From Luethyella okanaganae (GTDB lineage: Bacteria > Actinomycetota > Actinomycetes > Actinomycetales > Microbacteriaceae): 64,000 nucleotides of DNA. Both the position numbers and the translations under genes were made by a program. The notes below the pieces were generated by a model. It made no database searches. It was not told where the DNA came from and saw only the letters and a list, made by a program, of their open reading frames with translations. Of the stretch, positions 17,264 to 27,200 are shown in pieces; positions within the stretch are counted from its first letter, which is position 1, and each line of letters opens with the position of its first letter. The DNA lies in the NCBI RefSeq assembly GCF_042660285.1, contig NZ_JBHSTP010000001.1, positions 496,001-560,000 of the forward strand, in the 5' to 3' direction.

Positions 17264-18511
17264 ATGGCCCAGACTGTGAACCCACCGAGAGGTATGCGTG
17301 ATTTCCTCCCAGCCGAGAAAGCCACACGGGAACACGCTCTCGGTGTGATCCGCCGCAGCTATGCCGCCCACGGCTTCGACGAGATCGAGACTCCTGTCAT
17401 GGAGGACTCGGCACATCTGCACTCCGGGATGGGCGGCGACAACGAGAAGCTCGCCTTCGCCGTGCTGCGTCGTGGTCTCGGTGCGGACGACCTCGCTGCT
17501 GCCGCAGCGGCCGGCGACGTGCTCGCCCTCGCCGATCTAGGCCTCCGCTTCGACCTCACGGTTCCGCTCGCCCGTTTCTATGCGACGCACCGTGCCACCC
17601 TGCCGCCCGTCTTCCGTTCCATCCAGATCGCTCCTGTCTGGCGCGCCGAGCGCCCCCAGAAGGGTCGCTACCGACAGTTCGTGCAGTGCGACATCGACGT
17701 GATCGGAGAGGCGGGGCAGCTCGCCGAGATCGAGCTCATCACCGCGACGGCTGCGACGCTCGACGCGCTCGGACTCGCGGGTTGTCGCATCCGCATCAAC
17801 GACCGCAGAATCCTCACCGGGCTGCTCGAGTTCTGGGGGATTCCAGCCGAACTGCACGAACGGGCGCTCATCACGATCGACAAGCTCGACAAGATCGGCG
17901 CCGGCGGCGTCGTCGCAGAGCTCGGCGGACTGGGCCTGCAGACCGAAGGCTTCGCCGAGACGCTTGGTGCTGTCGCGGATGGTGGATGGGGTTCGGCCGA
18001 CCCGCTGCCCTGGCTCGATCGCGACGCCTATGCTGAACTGCTCGCACTGCGTGCCGCTGTCCCGCAGGTGGAACTCGTCTTCGACCCCACGCTCGTGCGA
18101 GGAATGGGCTACTACACGGGCACGATCTTCGAGATCGCGCACGCCGACCTCGGCTACTCGCTCGGTGGAGGCGGACGCTACGACGGGATGATCGGTCGAT
18201 TCCTCGGCACGGACGTTCCCGCCTGCGGTTTCTCGATCGGCTTCGAGCGCATCGTCGACCTGCTTCCGGCTGATGCGGTGCGGAGGAGCGGCGCCGTCGT
18301 GCTCGTGCACGACAAAGACGCCGATGCGGCAGCCCTCGTCGCTCTCAAATCGCACCTTGTGCGCGAAGGGCGGCGCGTGCGGCTCGAGAAGCGCTCCAAG
18401 AACCTCAAAGCCCTGCTCGAGCGGGCAGAGGCGGACGGCTTCGACGGATTCGCCTTCGTGAACGCCGACATCGTCGATGCCGCCTCCCTCGACATCAAGC
18501 CGCTCGGCTGA
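17264..18511 (+). CDS. hisS: Histidyl-tRNA synthetase
   Basis: This 415-residue class II synthetase charges tRNA-His. Motif 1 region PPRGMRDFLPAEK, FDLTVPLARF, motif 2 APVWRAERPQKGRYRQFVQ, the His-specific GMGYYTGTIFEI and GGGGRYDGMI, and a C-terminal anticodon-binding domain are all present. An AAGAAT hexamer 6 bp upstream of the ATG resembles the leaderless promoters of this window, with a weak first base. It lies upstream of eno with a 99-bp gap. Confidence 0.96.
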   Translation: MAQTVNPPRGMRDFLPAEKATREHALGVIRRSYAAHGFDEIETPVMEDSAHLHSGMGGDNEKLAFAVLRRGLGADDLAAAAAAGDVLALADLGLRFDLTVPLARFYATHRATLPPVFRSIQIAPVWRAERPQKGRYRQFVQCDIDVIGEAGQLAEIELITATAATLDALGLAGCRIRINDRRILTGLLEFWGIPAELHERALITIDKLDKIGAGGVVAELGGLGLQTEGFAETLGAVADGGWGSADPLPWLDRDAYAELLALRAAVPQVELVFDPTLVRGMGYYTGTIFEIAHADLGYSLGGGGRYDGMIGRFLGTDVPACGFSIGFERIVDLLPADAVRRSGAVVLVHDKDADAAALVALKSHLVREGRRVRLEKRSKNLKALLERAEADGFDGFAFVNADIVDAASLDIKPLG

Positions 18512-18545
18512 CCGCCGTGGCGCCGCGATCGACAGTCCCGATCAC

Positions 18546-18551
18546 TAGACT
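18546..18551 (+). promoter_or_regulatory. Candidate eno -10 element
   Basis: TAGACT lies in the hisS-eno gap, 59 bp before the eno GTG. No convincing -35 is visible. The leader of roughly 50 nt carries a ribosome-binding site (TAGGAGAT), unlike the leaderless genes of the window that use the same hexamer. Confidence 0.45.
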
Positions 18552-18610
18552 GGCTGCGGATCACGACGCTGTTTTCCACTCCCCTTTCACCTTCCTATTA
18601 GGAGATAGTT

Positions 18611-19891
18611 GTGGCTCTCATCGAGGCTGTAGGCGCTCGCGAAATTCTGGACTCCCGGGGCAACCCGACCGTCGAGGTCGAGGTGCTCCTCGAAGATGGC
18701 ACGGTCGCCCGTGCCGGCGTCCCATCCGGTGCCTCCACCGGGGCGTTCGAGGCGTACGAGCTGCGTGACGGCGACCCGAAGCGTTACGGCGGCAAGGGCG
18801 TGCTCAAGGCCGTCGACGCCGTCATCGGTGAGATCGCCGACGAGATCGAGGGCCTCGAGTCCACCGAACAGCGCGTGCTCGACGCCACACTCATCGCCCT
18901 CGACGGAACCGAGAACAAGAGCCGCCTCGGCGCCAACGCCATCCTCGGCGTGAGCCTCGCCGTGGCGAAGGCCTCGGCCGACTCGCTCGACCTGCCGCTG
19001 TTCCGCTATGTCGGCGGACCGAACGCCCACACGCTGCCCGTTCCACTCATGAACATCATCAACGGCGGTGCGCACGCCGACAACGGCATCGACACGCAAG
19101 AGTTCATGATCCTGCCGATCGGCGCCGAGTCGTTTGGAGAGGCCCTTCGTTGGGGAGTCGAGACCTATCACGCGCTCAAAGGCTTGCTCAAGGCCAACGG
19201 CCTCGCGACAGGTCTCGGGGACGAGGGCGGCTTCGCCCCCGACATCGCCAACAGCAAGGCCGCGCTCGACTTCATCGTCGAGGCGATCGGCAAGGCCGGT
19301 TTCACGGTCGGCACCGACATCGCACTTGGCCTGGATGTCGCATCCACCGAGTTCTACGAGGACGGCGTCTACCACTTCGAGGGGCAGAAGCTGAACGCCG
19401 AGCAGTTCACCGCGTACTACGCCGACCTCGTGGCGAGCTACCCGCTTGTCACGATCGAGGACCCCCTCGCCGAGGATGACTGGGCAGGCTACGCTCACCT
19501 CACCCCGGAGCTCGGCGGCAAGGTCCAGATCGTCGGCGACGACCTGTTCGTGACGAACCCCGCGCGCCTGGCCGACGGCATCTCGCGCGGCGCCGCGAAC
19601 TCCCTGCTCGTCAAGGTCAACCAGATCGGCACCCTCACGGAGACCCTCGACGCCGTGGCGCTCGCCCAGCGCAGCGGCTACAGCGCGATCCTCTCGCACC
19701 GCTCCGGCGAGACCGAGGACACCACGATCGCCGACCTCGCCGTCGCGACGGACTGCGGTCAGATCAAGACCGGAGCGCCTGCTCGCAGCGAGCGCGTCGC
19801 TAAGTACAATCAATTGCTGAGGATCGAAGAAGAGCTGGGCGACGCGGCGGTCTACGCTGGTCGCGGTGCGTTCCCGCGTTTCTCGGCCTAG
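18611..19891 (+). CDS. eno: Enolase
   Basis: This 426-residue glycolytic enzyme interconverts 2-phosphoglycerate and phosphoenolpyruvate. Signatures are SRGNPTVEVEV, SGASTGAFEAYELRD (substrate loop), GDDLFVTN (metal-binding Asp) and SHRSGETEDTTIADLAVA, plus GQIKTGAPARSERVAKYNQL. The GTG start has AGGAG seven bp upstream. It opens a cluster with an FtsB-like protein, DUF501 and an S8 protease that is conserved in actinobacteria. Confidence 0.97.
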   Translation: MALIEAVGAREILDSRGNPTVEVEVLLEDGTVARAGVPSGASTGAFEAYELRDGDPKRYGGKGVLKAVDAVIGEIADEIEGLESTEQRVLDATLIALDGTENKSRLGANAILGVSLAVAKASADSLDLPLFRYVGGPNAHTLPVPLMNIINGGAHADNGIDTQEFMILPIGAESFGEALRWGVETYHALKGLLKANGLATGLGDEGGFAPDIANSKAALDFIVEAIGKAGFTVGTDIALGLDVASTEFYEDGVYHFEGQKLNAEQFTAYYADLVASYPLVTIEDPLAEDDWAGYAHLTPELGGKVQIVGDDLFVTNPARLADGISRGAANSLLVKVNQIGTLTETLDAVALAQRSGYSAILSHRSGETEDTTIADLAVATDCGQIKTGAPARSERVAKYNQLLRIEEELGDAAVYAGRGAFPRFSA

Positions 19892-19937
19892 CGCCGGGAC
19901 GCCGCGCAGCCAGCATCCGGAATGGAGGGACGGGCAT

Positions 19938-20420
19938 ATGTCTCACACCTCTGCGAAGGTGCGCGCGAAGCGTGTTCCGGTGGCCATGGGCCCCGGGGAG
20001 AGCGCGACGAGCGGCTGGCTGCGCGGCATCCGATTCTCGGGGTTCTCGCTCATCATGATGGGCATCCTCGTGCTCGCCGTCGTCGTGCTCGCCCCGAGCC
20101 TGCGTGTCTACGTCGAGCAGCGTCAGCAGATCGCCATGCTTCAGGATTCCGTGCGGAAGCAGCAGAACGAGGTCGACACGCTCACCGTCGAACGCGAGCG
20201 TTGGAACGACAAGACCTATGTCGTCACCCAGGCGCGTGAGAGGCTCTACTACGCCATGCCCGGTGAGATCAGCTTTCTCGTCATCAACGACCTGGCCGCT
20301 CCCGTCGAGAGCGATACCGCACCCGTGAGCAAGGACATCCAGAACACTCAGGTGGATTGGCTACAGTCGATGTTCGTCTCCGCGATGACGGCGGGCCTCG
20401 CAGAAGGTGCACAGCAATGA
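19938..20420 (+). CDS. FtsB/DivIC-type septum formation initiator protein
   Basis: This 160-residue bitopic protein has a basic cytoplasmic N-terminus, one transmembrane helix at about residues 35-57 (FSLIMMGILVLAVVVLAPSL) and a following coiled coil (EQRQQIAMLQDSVRKQQNEVD). This is the layout of FtsB/DivIC proteins that bridge early and late divisome components. An ARERLYYAMPGE motif is typical of the actinobacterial family. GGAGGGA precedes ATG 19938. Its stop overlaps the DUF501 start (ATGA). Confidence 0.88.
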   Translation: MSHTSAKVRAKRVPVAMGPGESATSGWLRGIRFSGFSLIMMGILVLAVVVLAPSLRVYVEQRQQIAMLQDSVRKQQNEVDTLTVERERWNDKTYVVTQARERLYYAMPGEISFLVINDLAAPVESDTAPVSKDIQNTQVDWLQSMFVSAMTAGLAEGAQQ

Positions 20421-20962
20421 CCACTCCGCCGTTCGGCGCCGTCAGCGCACGCGACATCGCGATCGTCTCCGCACAGCTCGGGCGGCCGGCGCGCGACGTG
20501 ATCGGCATCGCCGCCCACTGCATATGCGGAGCGCCGACAGTCGTCGCCACCGCACCGCGTCTCAGCGACGGCACTCCGTTCCCGACCCTGTACTACCTGT
20601 CGCATCCGGCCGCGACGGCCGCGATGTCCTATCTCGAGGCCACCCAGGTCATGGCAGAGTACAACCAGCTCTTGGTCGACGACGAGGAGCTGCGGGCGAG
20701 CTACGCCCGCGCCCATGACGCCTACCTCGCGGATCGGTCGAGCGTCGCCGTCGTCCCCGAGATCGAGGACTTCTCCGCCGGTGGCATGCCCGATCGGGTC
20801 AAGTGCCTGCACGCGCTCGCCGCGCACGCCCTCGCCGCAGGCCCCGGCGTCAACCCGATCGGCGATCTCACGCTGCAACGCTCGGTCTGGTCGCCCGCCG
20901 TCTGCGAATGCCTCGATTATCCCGGTGTCGACGACGCCGCGCGCCCGGTGGGCGACGTATGA
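20417..20962 (+). CDS. DUF501 domain protein
   Basis: This 181-residue soluble protein belongs to DUF501, a family usually found between enolase/FtsB and exopolyphosphatase-like or protease genes in actinobacteria. The conserved N-terminal motif is VSAQLGRPARDVIGIAAHC; the remainder includes TLYYLSHPAA and GGMPDRVKCLHALAAHALA. Several conserved Cys/His residues (CICG, VKCLHAL, VCECLDYP) could bind a metal, which is inference. Start and stop both overlap neighbours by 4 bp, indicating translational coupling with the FtsB-like protein and the protease. Confidence 0.88.
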   Translation: MTTPPFGAVSARDIAIVSAQLGRPARDVIGIAAHCICGAPTVVATAPRLSDGTPFPTLYYLSHPAATAAMSYLEATQVMAEYNQLLVDDEELRASYARAHDAYLADRSSVAVVPEIEDFSAGGMPDRVKCLHALAAHALAAGPGVNPIGDLTLQRSVWSPAVCECLDYPGVDDAARPVGDV

Positions 20963-22227
20963 TCCGCGTCTGGCGTCGGGTCTCTGCGGGTGTCGCGGTG
21001 GGCGTCGCCGCGGCAGTCGCGTTCGGATCCGTCGTCATCGATGCCCCACCGGCGCATGCCGACCAGGTGCGGGATCTCGAGTACTGGCTCAACGATTACG
21101 GGTTCACGAGCGCGTGGGGCACGACACGCGGCGCCGGAGTGAAGGTCGCCGTCATCGACACGGGAGTCGACGGGAGCGTCGCCGATCTTGCCGGTGCGGT
21201 CGTCGGCGGCACGGATGTCTCCGGAATCGGCTCCGCAGACGGGCAGACTCCGGTCGGCGGCCAGACGCACGGCACTCTCGTCGGCTCCCTGCTCGCCGGT
21301 CGGGGCACCGGACCAGGGAACGGCCTGATCGGCGTCGCTCCCGAGGCGTCACTGCTCTCCGTGTCGGTCGCGTTCGGCTCGAACACCGGCTCACTGGTCA
21401 GCAACGATGATCAGATCGCCAGCGCCGTGCGCTGGGCCGTCGACAACGGTGCCAGGGTGATCAACATGTCGCTCACCCGCAACTCCCTGGACTGGCCGCA
21501 GAGCTGGGACGATGCGTTCCTCTACGCCTTCGAGCACGACGTCGTCGTCGTCGCGGCCGCCGGAAACCGGGGAAGCGGGACGAGCGAGGTCGGTGCGCCG
21601 GCAACGATCCCCGGCGTGCTCACGGTTGGCGGTGTCGACCGCAACAAGCAGGCCAGCTTCAACGCCTCATCGCAGGGCATCACGATCTCGGTCGCCGCGC
21701 CGAGCGAGCAACTCGTCGGCGCACTGCCCGGCGGGCGATACGTCCAGTGGGACGGCACGAGCGCTGCCGCCCCGATCGTCTCGGGCCTCGTCGCCCTCGT
21801 GCGTTCCGCCTATCCGGAGCTCAACGCCGCAGAGGTCATCAATCGGGTCGTTTCGACGGCCAACCCGAACGGACACAAGGTTCCCAGCCCGATCTACGGA
21901 AACGGACTCATCGACGCGGCGGCTGCGGTGACCGCGGATGTCGCGGCGGCGACATCCGACCCCCTGACGTTGCTCAAGGACTGGATCCACCTGCATCGCC
22001 GCGCGGACTCCGCCCCTGGTGCACTGCCGCCGTCGACCCAGCCGCCGATCACTCCCGCACCAGACCCGCCAGCCGACAGGAAGGACACGCTCGCATCGAT
22101 CCTGCCCAATAGCTGGACGTTGACCTACGTGACGATCCCGCTCGCCGTGCTCGTGGGATTTGGTAGTCTTGTCGCGCTGCTGGGCATAGGGGCCACACGG
22201 CATTTCAGGCGAGTGCTGCGCAAGTAG
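20959..22227 (+). CDS. Membrane-anchored S8 subtilisin-like serine protease (mycosin-like)
   Basis: This 422-residue protease has an N-terminal signal peptide ending near PPAHA (about residue 35), a subtilisin domain with Asp67 (VAVIDTGVDG), His104 (GGQTHGTLVGSLLAG), oxyanion Asn203 (AAAGNRG) and Ser268 (GTSAAAPIVSG), then a Pro-rich linker (residues about 355-380) and a C-terminal transmembrane helix (about 393-415) followed by a basic tail. This is the layout of mycosins, but no type VII secretion genes are in the window. It is coupled by ATGA overlap to DUF501. Confidence 0.93.
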   Translation: MIRVWRRVSAGVAVGVAAAVAFGSVVIDAPPAHADQVRDLEYWLNDYGFTSAWGTTRGAGVKVAVIDTGVDGSVADLAGAVVGGTDVSGIGSADGQTPVGGQTHGTLVGSLLAGRGTGPGNGLIGVAPEASLLSVSVAFGSNTGSLVSNDDQIASAVRWAVDNGARVINMSLTRNSLDWPQSWDDAFLYAFEHDVVVVAAAGNRGSGTSEVGAPATIPGVLTVGGVDRNKQASFNASSQGITISVAAPSEQLVGALPGGRYVQWDGTSAAAPIVSGLVALVRSAYPELNAAEVINRVVSTANPNGHKVPSPIYGNGLIDAAAAVTADVAAATSDPLTLLKDWIHLHRRADSAPGALPPSTQPPITPAPDPPADRKDTLASILPNSWTLTYVTIPLAVLVGFGSLVALLGIGATRHFRRVLRK

Positions 22228-22270
22228 TACATTGTTCGCACATCTGTGATCATGTAGGAGATCTTTAACC

Positions 22271-23710
22271 GTGCCCAAAATCCTCATCGTCGGTGGCGGC
22301 TACGCCGGTTTCTATACCGCGTGGAAGCTCGAGAAATGGCTGCGCGCAGGCGAGGCCGACGTCACCGTCGTCGATCCGCTGCCGTATATGACGTATCAGC
22401 CGTTCCTGCCAGAGGTCGCGGCCGGATCGATCGAGCCGCGGCACTCCGTCGTCGCGCACCGTCGGCACCTCAAGAAGACGAACATCATCACCGCGAAGGT
22501 CACCGGAATCGATCACGCCTCCAAGCAGGCGACGATCACGCCTCCCGTCGGTGAGCCATACACCTTCGACTACGACATCGTCGTCGTCACCGCCGGCGCT
22601 GTGTCGCGCACCTTCCCCATCCCCGGTGTCGCCGACGAGGCCATCGGCCTCAAGACCATCGAGGAAGCGGTCGCGATCCGCAACCGCGTGCTCACCAATT
22701 TCGACAAGGCGGCCGGATTGCAGGCCGGGCCGGAGCGCGACCGCCTCCTGACTTTTGTCGTGATCGGCGGCGGCTTCGCCGGCATCGAGATCTTCGCCGA
22801 GCTCCGCTCCTTCGCGAGCGCTCTGATCAAGTCTTACCCGGAGCTCAGTTTCGAGGACACTCACTTCCACCTCATCGAGGCGATGGGGCGCATCATGCCC
22901 GAGGTGTCGCTGCCGACCAGCCATTGGGTGCTCAAGAACCTCGCCCAGCGTGGCGCCGAGGTGCACCTCGACACCCAGCTCACCTCCGCGGTCGGCGGCA
23001 GGATCGAGCTGTCGACGGGTGAGAGCTTTGAGACCGATCTCATCGTGTGGACTGCCGGCGTCATGGCGAACCCGGGTGTCGTGCGCGGCTCCGATCTGCC
23101 CGTCGAGGAGCGGGGCCGGCTCCAGGTGCGTGCCGATCTGCGCGTCGGCACTGAAGACGAGTTCGTGCCGGACGCCTGGGGAGCCGGCGACATAACCGCC
23201 ATCCCCGACCTGTCCGGTGGTGGAGTCGGTGGCTACTGCGTGCCGAACGCGCAGCATGCCGTCCGCCAGGGCAAGCTTCTCGCCAAGAACATCGTCGCGG
23301 TCCTGCGCGGTGAGGGCCCCAAGGAATACGTGCACAAGAACATGGGCGCCGTCGCGGGCCTCGGTATCGGCTACGGTGTGTTCCAGTCGGGCAGGCTCGC
23401 GATCACGGGGCTGCCGGCCTGGTTCGCGCACCGCGGCTACCACGGTCTCGCGATGCCGAGCTGGGAGCGCAAGCTCCGGGTCATCTGGGGCTGGGTGAAC
23501 AACTTCTTCCTCGGCCGGGACATCGCCTCGCTCGCGGCCGTCGAGCAGCCGCGTGCCGCTTTCGAGGAGTTCGCCTCGCGCCCGAAGCCGACCGTCGAGG
23601 CCGCACCTGTGCAGAAGGCTCCGGCCAAGGCACCCGTCCGTCGCAAGGCTGGGTCTGCGGCGGCACCCGTCGAGCCGAAGGTCGCTGTAGAGACCGTCGC
23701 GGCGAGCTAG
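22271..23710 (+). CDS. ndh: Type II NADH dehydrogenase (NDH-2)
   Basis: This 479-residue membrane-associated flavoprotein passes electrons from NADH to quinone without proton pumping. FAD-binding KILIVGGGYAGFYTAWKL is at the extreme N-terminus, the NADH-binding FVVIGGGFAGIEIFAEL at about residues 160-178, and a second FAD contact in VPDAWGAGDITAIPDL. The last 45 residues are an Ala/Pro/Lys-rich tail of low complexity. GTG 22271 follows GTAGGAG. It was probably acquired early in the family, since codon use is like its neighbours. Confidence 0.92.
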   Translation: MPKILIVGGGYAGFYTAWKLEKWLRAGEADVTVVDPLPYMTYQPFLPEVAAGSIEPRHSVVAHRRHLKKTNIITAKVTGIDHASKQATITPPVGEPYTFDYDIVVVTAGAVSRTFPIPGVADEAIGLKTIEEAVAIRNRVLTNFDKAAGLQAGPERDRLLTFVVIGGGFAGIEIFAELRSFASALIKSYPELSFEDTHFHLIEAMGRIMPEVSLPTSHWVLKNLAQRGAEVHLDTQLTSAVGGRIELSTGESFETDLIVWTAGVMANPGVVRGSDLPVEERGRLQVRADLRVGTEDEFVPDAWGAGDITAIPDLSGGGVGGYCVPNAQHAVRQGKLLAKNIVAVLRGEGPKEYVHKNMGAVAGLGIGYGVFQSGRLAITGLPAWFAHRGYHGLAMPSWERKLRVIWGWVNNFFLGRDIASLAAVEQPRAAFEEFASRPKPTVEAAPVQKAPAKAPVRRKAGSAAAPVEPKVAVETVAAS

Positions 23711-23753
23711 TCGTGACCGCCCGGGCTAGACTCGGCGGAGCCTGCTCGGCACC

Positions 23754-23827
23754 GCCCCCGTAGCCCAATCGGCAGAGGCAGACGACTTAAAATCGTTCAA
23801 GTCAGGGTTCGAGTCCCTGCGGGGGCA
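23754..23827 (+). tRNA. tRNA-Leu, anticodon UAA, with short variable arm
   Basis: A cloverleaf can be drawn: acceptor GCCCCCG/CGGGGGC, D stem GCC/GGC, anticodon stem GACGA/TCGTT around loop CTTAAAA (anticodon TAA), five-base variable region CAAGT, T stem CAGGG/CCCTG with loop TTCGAGT, discriminator A. CCA is not encoded. Bacterial tRNA-Leu normally has a long class II variable arm, whereas this one is only 74 nt. TAGACT (23727-23732) is a likely -10 element. Confidence 0.85.
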
Positions 23828-23836
23828 CCCAAGGCA

Positions 23837-23870
23837 CAAGGCTCGAACCTTGGCCCTTGGATTCAAGGGC
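23837..23870 (+). terminator. Two tandem hairpins after the tRNA
   Basis: CAAGG-CTCGAA-CCTTG (23837-23852) is followed at once by GCCCTTG-GATT-CAAGGGC (23853-23870). Neither has a U tract. They are placed to end the tRNA transcript. Similar sequence in both arms (CCTTGG repeated) hints at a local duplication. Confidence 0.45.
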
Positions 23871-23893
23871 TGGGGTTCGGGCCTTGTCGGTGT

Positions 23894-24089
23894 CTAATGC
23901 CAGGTGAGGGCGTTGGCGTTGACCTCGGGGTCGAGCGGCATCTCGAATGGACGGTTGTTCTCGACGCGCAGCCCCTCGTCCTCATCGACGTGCTGGTTGC
24001 ACAGCTCGACCCTGTGCGCCCCCTGGTTCGAAGCCTTTCTGGTACTCATCGGCCTTGCTGTCGGCGCCGATGAAGGTGGCATGAGACAT
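23894..24089 (-). pseudogene. Frameshifted small ORF of unknown family
   Basis: On the reverse strand, ATG 24089 opens MSHATFIGADSKADEYQKGF with coding-like G/C third positions. The frame then shifts, and a second frame continues to the TAG at 23894 with HRVELCNQHVDEDEGL, then RVENNRPFEMPLDPEVNANALTWH, also strongly coding-like. The junction lies at a run of five G (plus-strand C run 24019-24023). Removing one base gives one continuous 64-residue protein. It may be a decayed gene or a homopolymer sequencing error. The family is not recognised. Confidence 0.45.
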
Positions 24090-24214
24090 CCGATGAGTTT
24101 TGCCTGGGTTCTTGCGTGAATCGAGCATTCATGCAATTCTGATGCGAATCATCCTACCAATCGGTTTCGATTCTTTCGCCTGTTACAGGCCGACCACTCA
24201 AAGAGGAGCTGGCG

Positions 24215-27200
24215 ATGCCGTCACGTACGAGCTACCCGAGCGAACTCCTACGCCGGCGAACCAACGCGCCGTCTTGGGTACGCAATACCGCCCTGATCTT
24301 GGGAGCCGCGCTGGTAGGGGCGGTGTTGACCGTACCCTCCGTAGCGATGGCCGAAGTGTCGAGCGATGCGCTGCGTCTCTGGTACGACGAGCCCGCTCCG
24401 ATGAGTCAGACGCCGCAGTCGCTTGGCAAGAGCGACTGGACTTCTCAGGATCTGGAGACGAGCTGGGAGGACTGGTCGCTTCCGCTGGGTAACGGGCACT
24501 TCGGCGCGAGCGTGTTCGGCGGGGTTGAGACGGAACGCATCCAGATCACCGAGAACAGCTTCCGCAACGCGTACAACTCGGCGCGGGTCGAGCCGGGCAC
24601 CACCGGTCCCCAGCTGTTTGGGGACAGTGGTATGAACAACTTCGTGGAGACGTACATCGATTTCAAACATGATGCGTCCACCAGCAACTACGAGCGCGAC
24701 CTCGACATCGCGACCGCGACTTCCCATGTCGAGTACGTGCGCGGTGATGTGACATATGAACGCGAGTACTTCGCCAGCCATCCCGACAACGTTCTCGTGA
24801 TGCGCTTTACAGCGTCAGAGCCGGGAGCGCTGTCGTTCACACTGAAGCCGCAAACGCCGTACATCAAATCCTTCAATAAGTATCCAGCCGACAAGATGGC
24901 CAAGACCGGCACAGTGACCGCTGACGGTGACACCGTGACCGTGGGGGGAAGGCTCAGCCACTACGGGATCGACTACGAGGGCCAGTACAAGGTCATGCCG
25001 GACGGTGGAACCCTCAGCACCGCCACGGTCGACGGACGTGGCGAGCTCACGGTGACCGGTGCGAACAGCGCAACCGTTCTGCTGGCGGTGGGCACGAACT
25101 ACGTTCTCCGCCCTGAGTCCTTCACCGCGTCGAACGCAGAGAAGCTTGCAGGAAACCCGCACCCGCACGAGAAGGTCTCCGCCCTCATCGCCGCAGCCGC
25201 TCAGCGGTCGGTCGACGACCTTCGCCAGCGGCACCTCGTCGACTACCAGGAGCTTTTCGACCGTGTCCGCCTCGATCTGGGAGGCTCCGCCCCAGCGGTC
25301 ACCACGGACGAACTCGTCAAGGCCTATGCCACGTCGGCCAGCGCGTCCGCTCGAGCGTATCTCGAGGAGTTGTTCTTCCAGCATGGACGCTACCTGCTGA
25401 TCTCATCGTCGCGAGAAGGTGCTTTGCCGAACAACCTCCAGGGCATCTGGAACGCGTACGACAGCGCCCCGTGGGGATCGGGAATGTGGCACAACATCAA
25501 CCAGCAGATGAACAGCTGGCCGTCATTCACCACGAACCTCGCAGAGACATTCCTCCCCTACGCCGACTTCAGCACCGCATACATGGACGCGGCACGCCGC
25601 GGAGCCGACTCGTACATCCAGGCAGTGAACCCAGCCGCGAAGGCGCCGAATGGGCAGAACGGGTGGGCGGTCGGAACGGGTGTCGACCCGTATTGGGTGA
25701 TGGCCCCTAACCCTGACAGCCACTCGGGTCCCGGCACCGGTGGATTCACCTCGCTGCTCTTCCACGACTACATGGACTACACCCAGGATCTGAAGTTCGC
25801 GGAAGAGCTCGGCTACCCCCGACTTCTTGAGATGGCCCGATTCCTTGATAAGACTCTGAAGGATTACGACGGAACATGGCTAGTTGAGGACTCGGCGTCT
25901 CCTGAGCAAGAGCACGGCGGGAAGTACTATCAGACCGTTGGCGCGGCGTTCGATCAACAGATGGTGCATGCCAACCTCGTCGCGCTTCTTGAGTGGGCGG
26001 AGAAGCTCGGATATAAAAGCGCTGAACTTGACGCGCTCGCTGCGAAGGTGGACCGACTCGAGCCGGTGATCGTCGGCCGTTCTGGACAGGTGAAAGAGTT
26101 CCGCGAAGAGCAGACTTACGGGCAGATCGGAGAAGCGCAGCACCGACACATCTCACAGCTGGTGGGTTTGCATCCCGGCACCACTATCAACGACACCACC
26201 GACGCATGGATGGACGCGGCACGGGTAACGCTCAACGGCCGCGGCGACGGTGGCACCGGGTGGGCAAAGGCCGCCAAGATCAACCTCTGGGCGCGCGCGA
26301 AGGACGGCGACCGGGCGCACGCACTGTTGAAGAACCTGATCGGGGCCAGCACCTTGCCCAATTTGTGGGCGACCCATCCTCCGTTCCAGATCGACGCGAA
26401 CTTCGGCGGCACGAACGGCGTGGCCGAGATGCTCCTTCAAAGTGGCGCAGGCTACCTCGAACCACTTGCCGCCTTGTCAAAGGACTGGGGCACCGGATCG
26501 TATGAGGGTCTCACAGCTCGCGGCGGGTTCGTCGTTGGGGCGGAGTGGGCTGATGGGAAGGCCACTTCGTTCACTGTCGACTCCAAGGCGGGAAACTCGG
26601 CCAGCGTCAAGTACCCCGGACTCGCGGCCTCCGCGGTGAGTATTGTCCGCATCAGCGATGGCACGGCCGTCTCGTACTCGAGCGAAGGTCGTGATGTCGT
26701 CACGTTCGACACGCAGCCGGGTGAGCAGTATCGCATCTCGGGAATCACGCCGGACGTCGCGCCGGTCGCGCCGACTGATCTGCGCGTCGTTGCAATGGAT
26801 GAGAGCACCTACCGTCTGACCTGGACCGGTGCCGCCGGGGCAGGCCGCTACAACGTCTACGTGGCAGAGGGCAGTGCGCCGTCGTACCAGCTGGTCGGCA
26901 CGGTCACCGGTACGTCCTTCACCTACACCGCCAGCGCGGAGTCGGAGCAGACGACATTCAAGGTTCGAACCATCGACGACAACGGCATCCTGAGCAAGGC
27001 GGGCCCCGTGTCCGTGCAGATCACGCCAGGCGCGAACCTGCTGGCGGGAAAGCCTGTCACGACCAACCATCCGTCGCTTGCGGCATACCCCGCGAAGAAC
27101 ATCGTGGACGGGGACGACGCAACACGTTTCGCATACCAGGACTCGGTAAGCGCAGATCTGACGGTGACGGTTGACCTTCAGGATGCGATCCGGGTGGGCG

